Part shown: positions 1 through 9,327 of the stretch, piece after piece | Layout: the number at the start of each line of letters is the position of its first letter | How positions within the stretch are numbered: the first letter of the stretch is position 1 | Position numbers and translations under genes: made by a program | NCBI GenBank assembly: GCA_018398805.1 | Contig: JAGFBZ010000942.1 | Span: 744,001 to 808,000 of the forward strand | Origin: Hirundichthys speculiger | Taxonomy: Eukaryota > Chordata > Actinopteri > Beloniformes > Exocoetidae | DNA length: 64,000 bases | Direction: 5' to 3' | Notes under the pieces: model-generated | What the model was told of the DNA's origin: nothing | The model's input: only the letters and a program-made list of their open reading frames with translations | Database searches by the model: none

Positions 1-673
1 GGAATGAGCGAGAGAAGAGGAGAGGAGAGGGAGGGGAGGAGAGACTCCTGCTGGATTTTGCACGTTAGCTTCCGTTAGCTCACGTTAGCGCGATTTCAAA
101 ACTGTTGTAGGTGGCCGATCAGGTTTTACGTATTAAAGTTTATGCTTGTGCTTCCCTCCCCGTATAATTTGCTCGGAGGATTTATCACAAATAACCACCA
201 AACTATCTTCTTCTGAAACTTAAACGAAGTTCCGCGCTGCCATGTTTGTTGTGATCAGCACAATGCATGCTGCATTCAAGGTGTAACGTAAATTCCGATA
301 TTTCCTCGTTTTCTAGTTGTTATTTCAGCCTTTTCTATTTTTTTCTTTTTTTTTATGTGTAACGTGGGAGAATACTGCGAATATCGATTCAAGTCTGCAA
401 CTACCAAAATTATGACCGAGTTAACTAGTTGTTTTCTGGCATGAAGGAGTATTCTTGATTTTCCTTATTGAGTAATCGTTTTTCTGATTATGCCGATGTC
501 ACTTGAACATAACATTCACTGCCACTGGATAGAATTCAAGGCTCAGAGGGAGCGAGGCACTGCCGTGTTGACAGAAATATATATGTTATCGGGGCTATTT
601 GTCGTGATATCGGACCTATTGGGATGACGTCATAATTTCCTGATATCGGCCCGATAGTTATCGTGCACCCCTT
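1..673 (-). mobile_element. hAT-type element, partial, cut by window edge
   Basis: This is a reverse-oriented, diverged copy of the element at 40034-41332. Shared landmarks in the same order are the terminal TCGTGCACCCCT end at 661-672, the tract of GATATCGG-like words, and a short BED-finger-like coding stretch read on the minus strand around 160-245. The repeated word cgttagct and a purine-rich AGGAGAGG tract follow at 1-90. The other end lies before base 1. The BED reading frame is broken here by a stop soon after its start, so the copy is dead. The hAT assignment rests on the BED finger and on the 8-bp target duplication of the sister copy. Confidence 0.72.
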
Positions 674-1694
674 AGTGGTCAGAATACCACATCCTCAAAC
701 AAACAGCCCCTCTGCTGAGAAAATGTCAGGAGATTTAGATTCAGTCTCAAAACAGCATCCAGTGGACCTCTAAGCTGACATTTTGTTGACACACACACAC
801 GGTATCTTGACCTGAACACTTTCCCATCACTTATTAAGTCATTACACACACTTCATTTCACTGTTTAAGTACGCTCCAATAAATTTCATGGCAATGATTA
901 GCGTGGAATGAATAATGTTTATGAAGAATTATCAGTTCTGAATGTTAATTCGCTGACTGAATACAACGCAGAAATTCACACAAAAGACAAAGTTGCTCGT
1001 TATATTATATGTATATCTGAAAAACATTTGAATAATGACAGAAATTCCATTATAGATTATTTAATGTGCTTCAGCCTGAAGTCAATTTCCTGTCTGCATC
1101 CTTCCTGTAAGATATTTGGGTTTTTTACTGGTTGAATTATACTTGCAGATGTTATCTGTTAGTGCCTAACCTCACAGAGAGCTGAAAAGCTGCAAAGGAT
1201 CGAGTCCTCTTATGAACAAAGCAGGCACAGAGAGTAATGAAAAGTGTAGATTAAAGCGATATCAAGTGTGGCCATTACTCCTGGATTGCAGTCAACATTG
1301 GGCTCTTACAATGTAAGGTCCTGCCTGTTTTGTATTTGGTTTTTTTTCCTCACCCATCCTCTGTGAAAAGTGTTCCCATACCCCGGGTCAGTAAACAAAA
1401 TAAGCTGTGGGCCCGTAAATGGTCCCCTCATGGCAGCAGTGGGACTATTTTTCCCACAAATTGCTCTGGATTGTGGAGAGGAAAAAAAAAAAAAAAAGGT
1501 TACATTTCTCATTTACTTGCTTAGTTTTAAAACTGCCAACGCTAAATCGAAATGGTTTGGAAACTGTTCTCCTTTTTTTATCCAATAAAGTGAGTTTCTT
1601 ACCCACCGCAGTACAGAGCACAAAACATACAAATGGAAAAAAAACTGCACAATCAGCTAGGAATCAGTTAAAGAATTCCTCAAGTCTCTAATTA
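674..1694. other. No gene seen; low-copy DNA
   Basis: Only short AT-rich frames and small repeats are present: a CA run near 790-800 and an A run at about 1481-1498. No motif or splice structure was recognised. Confidence 0.6.
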
Positions 1695-1760
1695 CCGTAT
1701 TGGCCTGATTATAAGACGACCTCTGTTTTTCAAATATCATTTTGGGAAAATAAAAATATG
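1695..1760. mobile_element. Possible transposon terminus (weak)
   Basis: The stretch CCGTATTGGCCTGATTATAA at about 1696 resembles ends of DNA-transposon families whose termini read like 'gattataagacgacc'. No partner end or target duplication was found in the window, so this may be a lone fragment. Confidence 0.25.
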
Positions 1761-2105
1761 ATGATGAGAATAAGGTTAATTATAAAACAACTTTTTATAA
1801 TACAATTACTATAGAAAATAGTCACACAGAGATAACATTCTGCTGTATTGTGAAACATTTAAATGATTTCATCTTTTTTAGAAAGTATGGTAGTACCATA
1901 CTTAAGGTAAGGTATGTGTCAGGTTTCCATGTTATTTAGATCAAGGTATAGTACTATTTAATAAAACTTAATTATCTTAAAATCTGAGACCATGACTCAG
2001 TGAATAAGCAATAACCATGTAGTTCGATAACTGCATTAATGATGTCAATAACTGCATAACCATCAAAGTCGAGTTATATTCGGTTTCAAGAACAACATCA
2101 ATAAA

Positions 2106-2456
2106 TCAGCTTGTAAAAAACAAATTCTGGACTGCAACAAAACTTTCAAACCCTTTTGCTTGAGTCAGCGGCGTGGTTCCTGGATCTCGTCTGTCCCAGG
2201 AGATGATGACTCTAAAGCCCGCCGTGAGTACTCTTATTTCTGTGTTACAGTACTCACAACGGGCTTTAGAGTCATCTCCTGGGTCATCCACCTTAACGGT
2301 TTGAAAGAACACGGTGCCACAAAATGGCACAAGTCCTGCTGTGTGCCCAGCGTCAGATCTTTTGCTGTACCGACTGGATCTGGCGTAGGACAAGGTACAA
2401 TCAAAGATGACCAAAAATGTTGTCAACTCAGGACTGAAACCTCCGTTGCCTGCCAC
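2106..2456 (-). pseudogene. Possible BED-type zinc-finger fragment within an inverted duplication
   Basis: A 116-codon minus-strand frame contains a short zinc-finger-like stretch (DDSKARCEYC) resembling the first half of a BED finger in hAT transposases, with no convincing second half. The stretch is duplicated in inverted orientation: arms at about 2193-2241 and 2251-2288 share the word 'gactctaaagccc' and flank a loop of about 15 bases, so both strands encode PGDDSKAR-like residues. This looks like a rearranged relic, not a gene. Confidence 0.3.
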
Positions 2457-2689
2457 ACTTCCATCAAAGCCATATTTATTTTGAGATCCGAATATTCAGG
2501 TGCGCTCAATAGGAAATCACGGTATCTAATGTGGAGATTAGTGTGTTGTTAAAGTCACGTGAAAAACTCTACAACTCATGACTACTAATGTTGCTATGAG
2601 CTTTCTGGTCCTATGATCTGAAAATGAACGGGAAGATGAAAGAGTAAAATTCAGAAATGATTCATCTGAACAAAGTGGTGGAACATTTT

Positions 2690-3520
2690 AAATACTGTGT
2701 GAGCTCATTAAAACCCGAAAGGCTGTTTGTGTCCTGTCAGGAGTTTAACTGCACTCATAACAACTATTATACTTTTTTATGTAGCCTTTGTCATATTAAT
2801 CATTAATAATGTAGCAACACAGTTTTGAATGACAGGGTCCTTGCTATCGGATGGTAAAATATAACATTTGATAATGAAATCAACTTAAGGCATCCTAAAT
2901 GCTGCTGTTTTATATACTACTACTTTATAAAATCTCTGGAAACAAGTTTTTATTTGCATTTACTAGAGATAATGCAGAGCCTGAGAACTCCTGCACTTTT
3001 TGTTTTTGTTTCAAGTTGAAACAAAGTTAAATTATTTCAGTTATACTGAAATTGGTTATTTTATTTATTGTGAAAAAATTTAGGTGAGCTATTATCTAAG
3101 TTTTTTAGACGGCTTTAATGTTACAAGAGGTGCTGCTGAGCCTGAGAACTCCCTGTATTTTAGTTGTGTTTGAACTTAAAACAAAGACAAGTCATTGTAG
3201 TTATATTTAAATTTTACTGTATTTTCTGTAATTTCAGAGAGCTATTTATTTAACCTTTTATTCAACTTTATGAGAGATGTTTCTGAGTGTAGGAAATTCA
3301 GGCACCTCTGGAGCTATTATTTTCTATTTGTGTGATTCAATGAGCATGCTTTAGGCATTTCTGTGAAGTTCAGTGTTTGCATTATTCAATTTTTTTAGGC
3401 CACTTTTTACACTTTTACTGCAAATGAATATCGGCTCCAAATATCGGTTATCGGCCTCCTCTAACTACTAATAATCGGTATCGGTATCGGTCCTGAAAAA
3501 CCCATATCGGTCGATCACTA
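2690..3520. mobile_element. hAT-like element, terminal half with internal repeats
   Basis: The right end (about 3425-3520) is a run of ATCGG-containing words closing with CGGTCGATCACTA, a terminus style seen in fish hAT elements. Inside are three degraded direct repeats starting with gagcctgagaact-like words near 2977, 3138 and 3285 (period about 150-160 bp), each followed by a T-rich tract. The element ends exactly where piggyBac-like coding sequence begins. The matching left end and the 8-bp duplicate of 'gtctggat' are not in the window. Confidence 0.5.
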
Positions 3521-3700
3521 GTCTGGATCAAAATCAGGATCAATGTTGTCTTCTATTTCTGAGACATCCTCCTCTATTTCTGGTTGAACTTCAATCCCCT
3601 GTTCATCAGGTTGAAATAAAAGCTCCAGAGCCTCTCTGACAAGAAATCGTCTGATCTGGCATCTAGTCAATGTGTTCATAGTAAAATGAGGGCAATACAC
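3521..3700 (-). pseudogene. piggyBac-type transposase, N-terminal fragment
   Basis: Minus-strand codons from an ATG at 3700 give an acidic N-terminal segment with REALELLF and VSEIEDNIDPDFDP motifs. This matches the style of N termini of piggyBac-derived (PGBD4-like) transposases, which are acidic ahead of the catalytic domain. The frame stops at base 3520, at the end of the hAT-like element, so the catalytic domain with its Asp residues has been separated or lost. Family recognition is from memory and should be searched. Confidence 0.55.
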
Positions 3701-3755
3701 ACAAAAAAACTATATATAGGGGGTCTCTGAGAAGATATGATACAATTTTGTATCA

Positions 3756-3960
3756 GAAAGTGTGGTTCACGTGGGGGGATGGGCACATAAGCCTGGGAAA
3801 GAGACAGTTCCCATAACAAACACCTAATTGTTGACTTTGAGATGTGGAACAAGTGTTAGTGTTATACATTTAGTTTGGAAAGTGTGGTTCATGTGGGGGG
3901 GATGGGCACATAAGCACAGGGAATGAGGTGGGAAGAGGAGACACCTATTTGTTCAGTCTG
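3756..3960. repeat. Tandem duplication, unit about 122 bp
   Basis: The words GAAAGTGTGGTTCA, GATGGGCACATAAGC and ACACCTA recur in the same order from 3756 and again from 3878. It lies in what would be the 5' leader of the piggyBac relic. Confidence 0.75.
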
Positions 3961-4007
3961 AAAGGGGTTCATGTGAGGTGGGGTGGTGTGGTGTGTGTGT
4001 GTGTGTG

Positions 4008-4181
4008 CTGGGGCGCCGAAAAGGGGGGGTAAAGGATACGGATTATAGGGGCCCATGATTGAGGGGGGCCCAGTGAGGCCCCTAATGATGATCAAAAATA
4101 GCATCAACAATTTCGCTGCTGTGTTGGGGGGCCCGGTAAAGATTCTTTTCATGGGGCCCAAAATCCCTAGCGGCGCCCCTG
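4008..4181. mobile_element. Short MITE with GGGGCGCCG ends
   Basis: Inverted ends read CTGGGGCGCCG (4008) and CGGCGCCCCTG (4181). The 174-bp body is GC-rich with several GGGCCC words and no reading frame of note. It sits inside a TG-dinucleotide tract, which hides any target duplication. Superfamily unresolved. Confidence 0.5.
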
Positions 4182-4248
4182 TGTGTGTGTGTGGTGTATT
4201 TGTGGTTGTGTACAATCTGATGGATGAACACAATCTAGGGTTCACCCA

Positions 4249-4290
4249 TTAATTTCCTATGGCGGTCATTTTTTGACCGGGAACACCACA
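4249..4290. mobile_element. piggyBac-like terminal sequence
   Basis: A TTAA followed by TTCCTATGGCGGTCATTTTT and GACCGGG resembles piggyBac/Looper ends, which begin at TTAA and carry a 'GGTCA..TGACC' dyad. It lies on the expected 5' side of the minus-strand piggyBac fragment at 3521-3700. Confidence 0.4.
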
Positions 4291-4292
4291 GG

Positions 4293-5743
4293 TGTTACAA
4301 AGTTGAATAAACTAACTGCTCAAAATTCAGAGAAAGTGGTGATCAGCAATTATATATGTTCAAATGGCTAGTGTGGAGTGTTGGGCCATACCATGTGCTA
4401 CAGAAGACCGCATGGTTCTCTGAGACAAAGAAAGACAAAGGAAATCTTTTAAAACTCAAATCCCCAGCATTTCTTGCAAGTTCACACCTAGGTGTGAACG
4501 TGATGTCACGGCCTCTCACTGGCCGCGAGCCCCTAGTCTCAGCGGGGTTCCCCAAATGGAGGCGGATCGCAGACCCGCCGCTTAAAACACAGTGAACGCA
4601 CTGAGATCGTTCTCTTGCTTCTCCGCTCTCTGACCTCCACTACACCCAGGAAAGGTGCTCATCTCTCTGGCCTGCACCAGCAAGGTAAACAGCCAAAGGC
4701 CTGTTTCCCTGGCGACCTGTCTGCAGGAGATCCCTCTGGTTGTCGACGACAATCACATGCCTGGTCCGATCGTGACGCGCCACACGGAGTAAGCCGCGAC
4801 GTACGGAAGAAACAACGCGTAGGAATCACCCGCGCGCCTCGGACGCGTGAACGGCCTCAGACGAACCGGGACGGACGCCAGGCTGTTGTTGCTGCCCAAC
4901 GCGGCATCCCTACGTTAATCACGCAGAGACAAAGAGAGGAGGAGAGCCGCTCTTGCGACCACCCGTGGAGCGTAATTGATCAGCGGTGCTGCCGCCATCC
5001 CAGCCTGATCAACCCCCCCCCCAGGACACTACAACGCCACCGATCGCTTCCAGAGCGATCCACGTAAGAGGACTTTGTGTCTGGGCAGAGTTACTTAGCT
5101 TAGTTAATATCTCTGTGCATTCTGTGACAGTGTTTACGGTATTTACCCACGCAATCGCAGTGTTTCCTCACCACCGATCATCGTGCCGTGATTTCAGATA
5201 AGCAGTCAGTTGGAGAGTGCGGGAGTCAGCTCCACACTCTCCCTTCTGTGGAAATCCTCGGAGCGATCACAGCACCGGTGGTTAGGAATCACCCTCGCGT
5301 TGTTGATTTTACCCTGACTTTTCTGCACTGCCTTTCCTACTCACCACCTTTGTGAGGACTTCACCACGTGACTTCGTCGGCCTTCTTGTGACGGCCTATC
5401 GCGAGAGTCGGCGGCCATCTTGGTTAGGGCGGAACCACAGCGTGACTCCATCCGCCATCTTTGGTGCCCTATCGCGAGAGCCGGCGGCCATCTTGGACAC
5501 CCCTCTCACATTACCGCACGCACACACACACAGACACACACTCACACACACACACGTGTATATAAGTTTACAATGGTTTCCTTTGAATGTTTAATTTGCT
5601 TATGTTAGTTTTAGTCATCGTTTAGTTAGTGGATATCAGGATTGTGATTCAAGTGTTTGTTCATTCTGATACTTGTGTTAATAAACTCTGATATGTTCTA
5701 ATGAGAGAAGTTGTTTGTGGTTATTTTACACAGTTTTGTAACA
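4293..5743 (+). mobile_element. Probable LTR of an LTR retrotransposon
   Basis: The segment is bounded by inverted TGTTACAAA (4293) and TTTGTAACA (ending 5743), the usual TG...CA form. Near the 3' side are a TATA box (TATATAAG, 5559-5566) and a poly(A) signal (AATAAA, 5680-5685), in LTR order and spacing. The downstream TTGGCTGGTTGAAGAGG could be the start of the internal region. No flanking target duplication is visible and no gag/pol follows, so this is a lone or truncated LTR. The 5' boundary is uncertain because it abuts the piggyBac-like end. Confidence 0.5.
5519..5556. repeat. CA-rich microsatellite
   Basis: Imperfect CA repeats sit just upstream of the TATATAAG box of the putative LTR. 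Confidence 0.9.
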
Positions 5744-5785
5744 TTGGCTGGTTGAAGAGGTCTGTGCTCGGACTCACACCTTCTC

Positions 5786-5837
5786 TGTTGTTCTATAGCG
5801 CCACACCTGGTCACAGGCTGGCACGTATAGAACAACA
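5786..5837. repeat. 12-bp perfect inverted repeat
   Basis: TGTTGTTCTATA (5786-5797) is repeated in inverse as TATAGAACAACA (5826-5837) across a 28-base GC-rich loop. Confidence 0.7.
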
Positions 5838-5907
5838 GCCATTTTGAGACTGATTGTGCCGCTTAGTCCTTTTTCCTGATTTATCAGGTGGTGTCCGTTT
5901 CATTTTA

Positions 5908-6108
5908 TTAACTTTCTGGTTATTAGCAGCCGTCCCTCAAGACGGTTGGTAATAACCCTTTTTGGACTAAACGAGCATGTTATACGCCTTATTGCACAAC
6001 AGGAGGATATCATAAGGCCCTGAGACAAACAAATGTAAAACACAATATTTATGATTGATGAAAGTAGGAAATCGGTCAGATTTGACCCGAACACGACAGA
6101 AAGGTTAA
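5908..6108. mobile_element. piggyBac-like MITE
   Basis: TTAA sites bound a 201-bp segment whose ends are similar in inverse: TTAACTTTCTG at the left and CAGAAAGGTTAA at the right. A GGTCAGATTTGACC dyad lies near the right end. TTAA duplications and such dyads are typical of piggyBac non-autonomous elements. It ends 36 bases before the coiled-coil start codon. Confidence 0.45.
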
Positions 6109-6672
6109 ACAGCTGTAACTCTTCTTACACTGTTTATTGATAAAATGGCTTTCAGACAACATCCAGGAAAAAGACAGGGATTTGTGAGCTCTTGGAACAA
6201 GAAAGCTCCATCCAAAATGCCACAACTCAGCAAACTGTCTGCAAACAATCTGAAACAACAGATTACTTTTGTCAATGACAACAACAGTCTGAGACAGAAA
6301 GTTTATGATCAGGCAGAAATGAAGAAAATCTACTCCACCAGAGTGGAGGCCCATCGTCTGAGGTCCAGGGCTGCCCCGACTTCAGACAATGAGCTGAAAC
6401 AACAGCTCAAACTGCTAGAAGAGGAAAAGGAAGCTCCTCAAGAGAAAATTAAGGAATTGGAACAGTCAAAACTGGAAATAGAGAATGACCAAAAGCAACA
6501 ACAGGGAAGGTCATGGATGGAGCTGAAGGAGGCGGTGGCAAAACTAGAAGATGAAAGAAGAATCTTCAGCAAGAAAGAGGAGGATTTTAAAGACCAGCTG
6601 ATAAAATTTGAAGAAAACAAACAAAAGGAAATGCTGCAAGCAGCAAAGACTGATCTGGAGGAAAACAAAAAA

Positions 6673-6675
6673 TAG
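6673..6675 (+). other. Premature TAG in the coiled-coil frame
   Basis: The codon sits between LEENKK and LETMRQNL. Equivalent positions in the downstream repeats read KKQVE or RKQLE, so the ancestral codon was probably CAG. The frame is unchanged on both sides. Confidence 0.85.
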
Positions 6676-6684
6676 CTGGAAACA

Positions 6685-8397
6685 ATGCGGCAAAACCTGA
6701 ATCAGGAGAAAGCGGAGATGGAACAAATTAAAATCAAAATGAACCTCAAAGAGAAGGAAAGTTTCAAGATACTCAATGAGGAGTGGGAAAATTTGAAAAT
6801 AGAAAAATTAAAAGTCTGCCGCATCAGAATCAAATGGGAGAAAGACTGCAAGGAACTGGAAGAGGAGAGGAAGAGTTTGGAAACGGAGAAAGGTTTGATG
6901 GATGAATCCAGGGTCAAAGATGGAGAAAAGATGAAGGAACTGACTCTGGAAAAGGAAGGTCTTCAGCAGCAGCTGCAACAACTAGAAGGTGACAGGAAAC
7001 AACTGGAAAATCAGAAGCAAAGATTGGGGCTTGAGAAGACAGAAATGAATGAGATCAAAATAAAAATGGAGGAAGGACGTAAAGAAATTCAGGCAGAGAA
7101 AGAAAAGCTGCAGCAGGAACGGATGAATTTAGATCAGGACAAGAAACAAGTTGAAGACCTGACAAAACAATTAGAAATGGAGAAATCTACCATGGAGCAG
7201 TCCAAGGTAGAAATGGATGAAACCAGGGAAAAACTCAAACTGGAGAAGAATAACCTGCAGAAAGAGTTGTTACAATTAGAGGAGGGAAAGAGAGAAGTTG
7301 AAGAGGCAAACAAGACCTTGGAAATGAAGAAAACTCAAGTGGACCAATCTGAGGTGAAACTGGAGGAAAAAGAGAACGACCTTAAATTAGAAAAGAAAAA
7401 CCTGCTGCAGGAAGTGGAGAATGTTGCAGAGGAGAAGAAAAAACTGGTAGAAGAGAGAGAAAAACTGCAGCTGGAGAAAAACCTAATTAGTGAAACCAAG
7501 ATAAAAATGCAGGAAAATCTTGGAGAACTAAAGATGTTGAAGAGAAACCTGCTGGAGGAACTGATGAAATTAGAAGAGGACAAAAAACAAGTTGAAGATG
7601 TAAAGAAAACATTGGAAATGATAAAATTTGGAATAGAGCAGTCCAAGGTTGAAATAAATGAAACCGGTGAAAAACTAAAACTGGAAAGGAATAACCTGCA
7701 GAAGGAGGTGGAAAATGTTGCAGAGGAGAAGAAAAAACTGGTAGAAGAGAGAGAAAAACTGCAGCTGGAGAAAAACCTAATTAGTGAAACCAACATAAAA
7801 ATGAAAGAAAACCTTGGAGTTCTCCAGAAAAACAGGAAGCTGCTGCTGCAGAAGACCAGAGATTTGGAGGAAGAAAAGAAAAAACTGGATGACAGAAAGA
7901 TAGAACATGAGAAAGAGAGGAAGGAATTAGAGATGGAGAAGAATGATCTGAAAGAAAATGTGAAAAGAACCACCGAGATGAACGAAAAACTACAGAAGGA
8001 GAAAAGAGAGTTGGATGAATGTAGGAACAATCTGGTGGAAGAAAAGAATCACATGGAAGAAGAGAAAAGAGAAAATGAAGAAAAATGGAAGAAGTTGGAA
8101 GAGGAGATTAAAAAATTGCACGAGGAAAAGAAAATTGAGGAGGAGAAGAACAGAGAGATTCAAGAGCTCCTGTTGAAAAAGAAGAAGAAGGGATGGTCCT
8201 TTTTCAAGAAGAGCAGAAAGACAGATGAGAATAAAAAAGAAAAAGTAGAAGAGATTAAAGACAAGGAGGTCGAAAATGATAATGAGAAGAAAGAGGAAGA
8301 TGGGATGAAGTGTGAGGAAAAAGAAGAGAAGAAAGAGAAAGACAAGGTGGTGAAAAAGAGGTCTTTGATCAGCTGGTTTCGTAAGAAGTCCAGCTGA
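6685..8397 (+). CDS. Downstream intact part of the coiled-coil frame (570 aa)
   Basis: This is the longest uninterrupted frame in the window. From Met 6685 it encodes coiled coil throughout residues 1-490 and a charged tail to residue 570. If the TAG at 6673 is real, a product could still arise by initiating here, though the start is internal to a heptad run and nothing marks it as a native start. Cys is nearly absent and Trp occurs only a few times outside the tail, as expected for a rod. A structural or scaffold role is inferred from composition alone. Confidence 0.6.
   Translation: MRQNLNQEKAEMEQIKIKMNLKEKESFKILNEEWENLKIEKLKVCRIRIKWEKDCKELEEERKSLETEKGLMDESRVKDGEKMKELTLEKEGLQQQLQQLEGDRKQLENQKQRLGLEKTEMNEIKIKMEEGRKEIQAEKEKLQQERMNLDQDKKQVEDLTKQLEMEKSTMEQSKVEMDETREKLKLEKNNLQKELLQLEEGKREVEEANKTLEMKKTQVDQSEVKLEEKENDLKLEKKNLLQEVENVAEEKKKLVEEREKLQLEKNLISETKIKMQENLGELKMLKRNLLEELMKLEEDKKQVEDVKKTLEMIKFGIEQSKVEINETGEKLKLERNNLQKEVENVAEEKKKLVEEREKLQLEKNLISETNIKMKENLGVLQKNRKLLLQKTRDLEEEKKKLDDRKIEHEKERKELEMEKNDLKENVKRTTEMNEKLQKEKRELDECRNNLVEEKNHMEEEKRENEEKWKKLEEEIKKLHEEKKIEEEKNREIQELLLKKKKKGWSFFKKSRKTDENKKEKVEEIKDKEVENDNEKKEEDGMKCEEKEEKKEKDKVVKKRSLISWFRKKSS
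6856..8157 (+). repeat. Tandem 49-residue (147-bp) coiled-coil repeats
   Basis: Eight consecutive 147-bp units start at 6982, 7129, 7276, 7423, 7570, 7717, 7864 and 8011, preceded by a 42-residue (six-heptad) unit at 6856-6981. Most begin LEE-K, LDQDK or VAEEK. Unit 4 (7423) and unit 6 (7717) are nearly identical, while units 2 and 5 share MEQSKVE/IEQSKVE cores. All lengths are whole heptads, so duplication never shifts the coiled-coil register. Confidence 0.85.
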
Positions 8398-8592
8398 AAG
8401 AAGGCTACTGGAAACCAGTAGATCTCTCCACTTCACCTTCCTTCCTTCCCTCCTTCTTTCAACCACTCTTCTAAAAACAGGGCATCATGGAAGCACAGGA
8501 ACATCTGTTTCTGTGTGGAGTTTGGTGTCCTGGGTGGGTTTCCTCCGGGGGGCCCTGGTTCCCACCCACATCACAAAAAACATAAGTAATGT

Positions 8593-8598
8593 AATAAA
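8593..8598 (+). promoter_or_regulatory. Poly(A) signal AATAAA for the coiled-coil gene
   Basis: The hexamer lies about 195 bases after the TGA at 8397 in an otherwise non-coding stretch. A long A run follows only at 8709, so it is not an obvious retrocopy tail. Confidence 0.5.
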
Positions 8599-8975
8599 GA
8601 TTCTTCATAAACTGATACAAATAATTCTCTGTTATATTTCTTTGTGATGTCTAAGTACATCTCATGCTGTCTGATGGTTATTGTTGTACCAATACTGTTG
8701 ATTTGATAAAAAAAAAAAAAAAAAAGCAAAACAAGATAAAAATCTCTGAGGACTATTATTACAAAACAGCCATTCATGATTTCAGCCAATACTTTTCAGT
8801 TTCAACATGGGAGCTGCTTCTTTTAGATCTAGTCTGTTGCATTGCATGTGATCTGCCAAGTATGCCTCATTTATAAGTTTCTGTTGAACCTTGATAAAAA
8901 AATGTTCTTTGTCATCTCACACTGCAGTGAATGATGACGTGCCACTTTAAATATAATCAAAGTAGTCACTTAAGT

Positions 8976-9327
8976 CAGCCATTCCCAAACTTCACAATGC
9001 CAAGGCCCTATTTGAAATGTGAAACATCTCTGCGGCCCATTCAGACCTTTAAACACCACTTTGATCAACATACAAGACTAAAAGCTACATTCCAATATTA
9101 ATATAAGGGGTCAACAAATAAGGTGATACTTGTCATATTATGTTAAGATGACAGTAGAATAAAACTCAATGGGTTTGTTTTATTATTTCTTAATATTTTT
9201 CAAATCATGTAATAAATATTTTACAATAATTAAAAACACATTAAAAAACTGAGCTTTTAAAACTTTTAATGACCTCTGACGACCAACCTGCAGTACCTCG
9301 ACGGCCCACCAGGGGGCCGCAGCCCAT
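8976..9327. mobile_element. hAT-type MITE, 3' end eroded
   Basis: The left end CAGCCATTCCCAAAC matches the common hAT terminus style (CAGtGgTTCCCAAAC). The interior 'gcggcccattcagacc' and 'gggggccgcagccca' are typical of this MITE type. The flanking 8 bp ACTTAAGT are identical at 8968-8975 and 9328-9335. The right terminal repeat is missing or changed, ending at 'gcagcccat'. Confidence 0.6.

Larger units (their letters stand above)
6145..8397 (+). pseudogene. Intronless Lys/Glu-rich coiled-coil protein gene with one in-frame stop
   Basis: One frame runs from ATG 6145 to TGA 8395-8397, broken only by a TAG at 6673-6675. It would give about 750 residues: an N-terminal stretch of about 75 residues of mixed composition (MAFRQHPGKRQ start), then nearly 600 residues of uninterrupted heptad coiled coil rich in Lys, Glu and Leu, then a Lys-rich tail with two basic-aromatic motifs (GWSFFKKS, ISWFRKKSS). 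The start has a strong context (aaaATGG). The 49-residue tandem array starts at 6982. The stop replaces what heptad context suggests was Gln (CAG to TAG). The downstream 570-codon frame (Met at 6685) is otherwise intact, so it is either a recent pseudogene, a null allele, or translated from the second Met. I do not recognise the family; similarity to golgins or trichohyalin would reflect composition only. No signal peptide or membrane segment is seen. Confidence 0.75.

Noticed and set aside
6438..8466. Long Ser/Phe-rich minus-strand frames opposite the coiled-coil gene
   Set aside because: They are the antisense of GAA/AAG-rich codons; composition alone explains the open frames.
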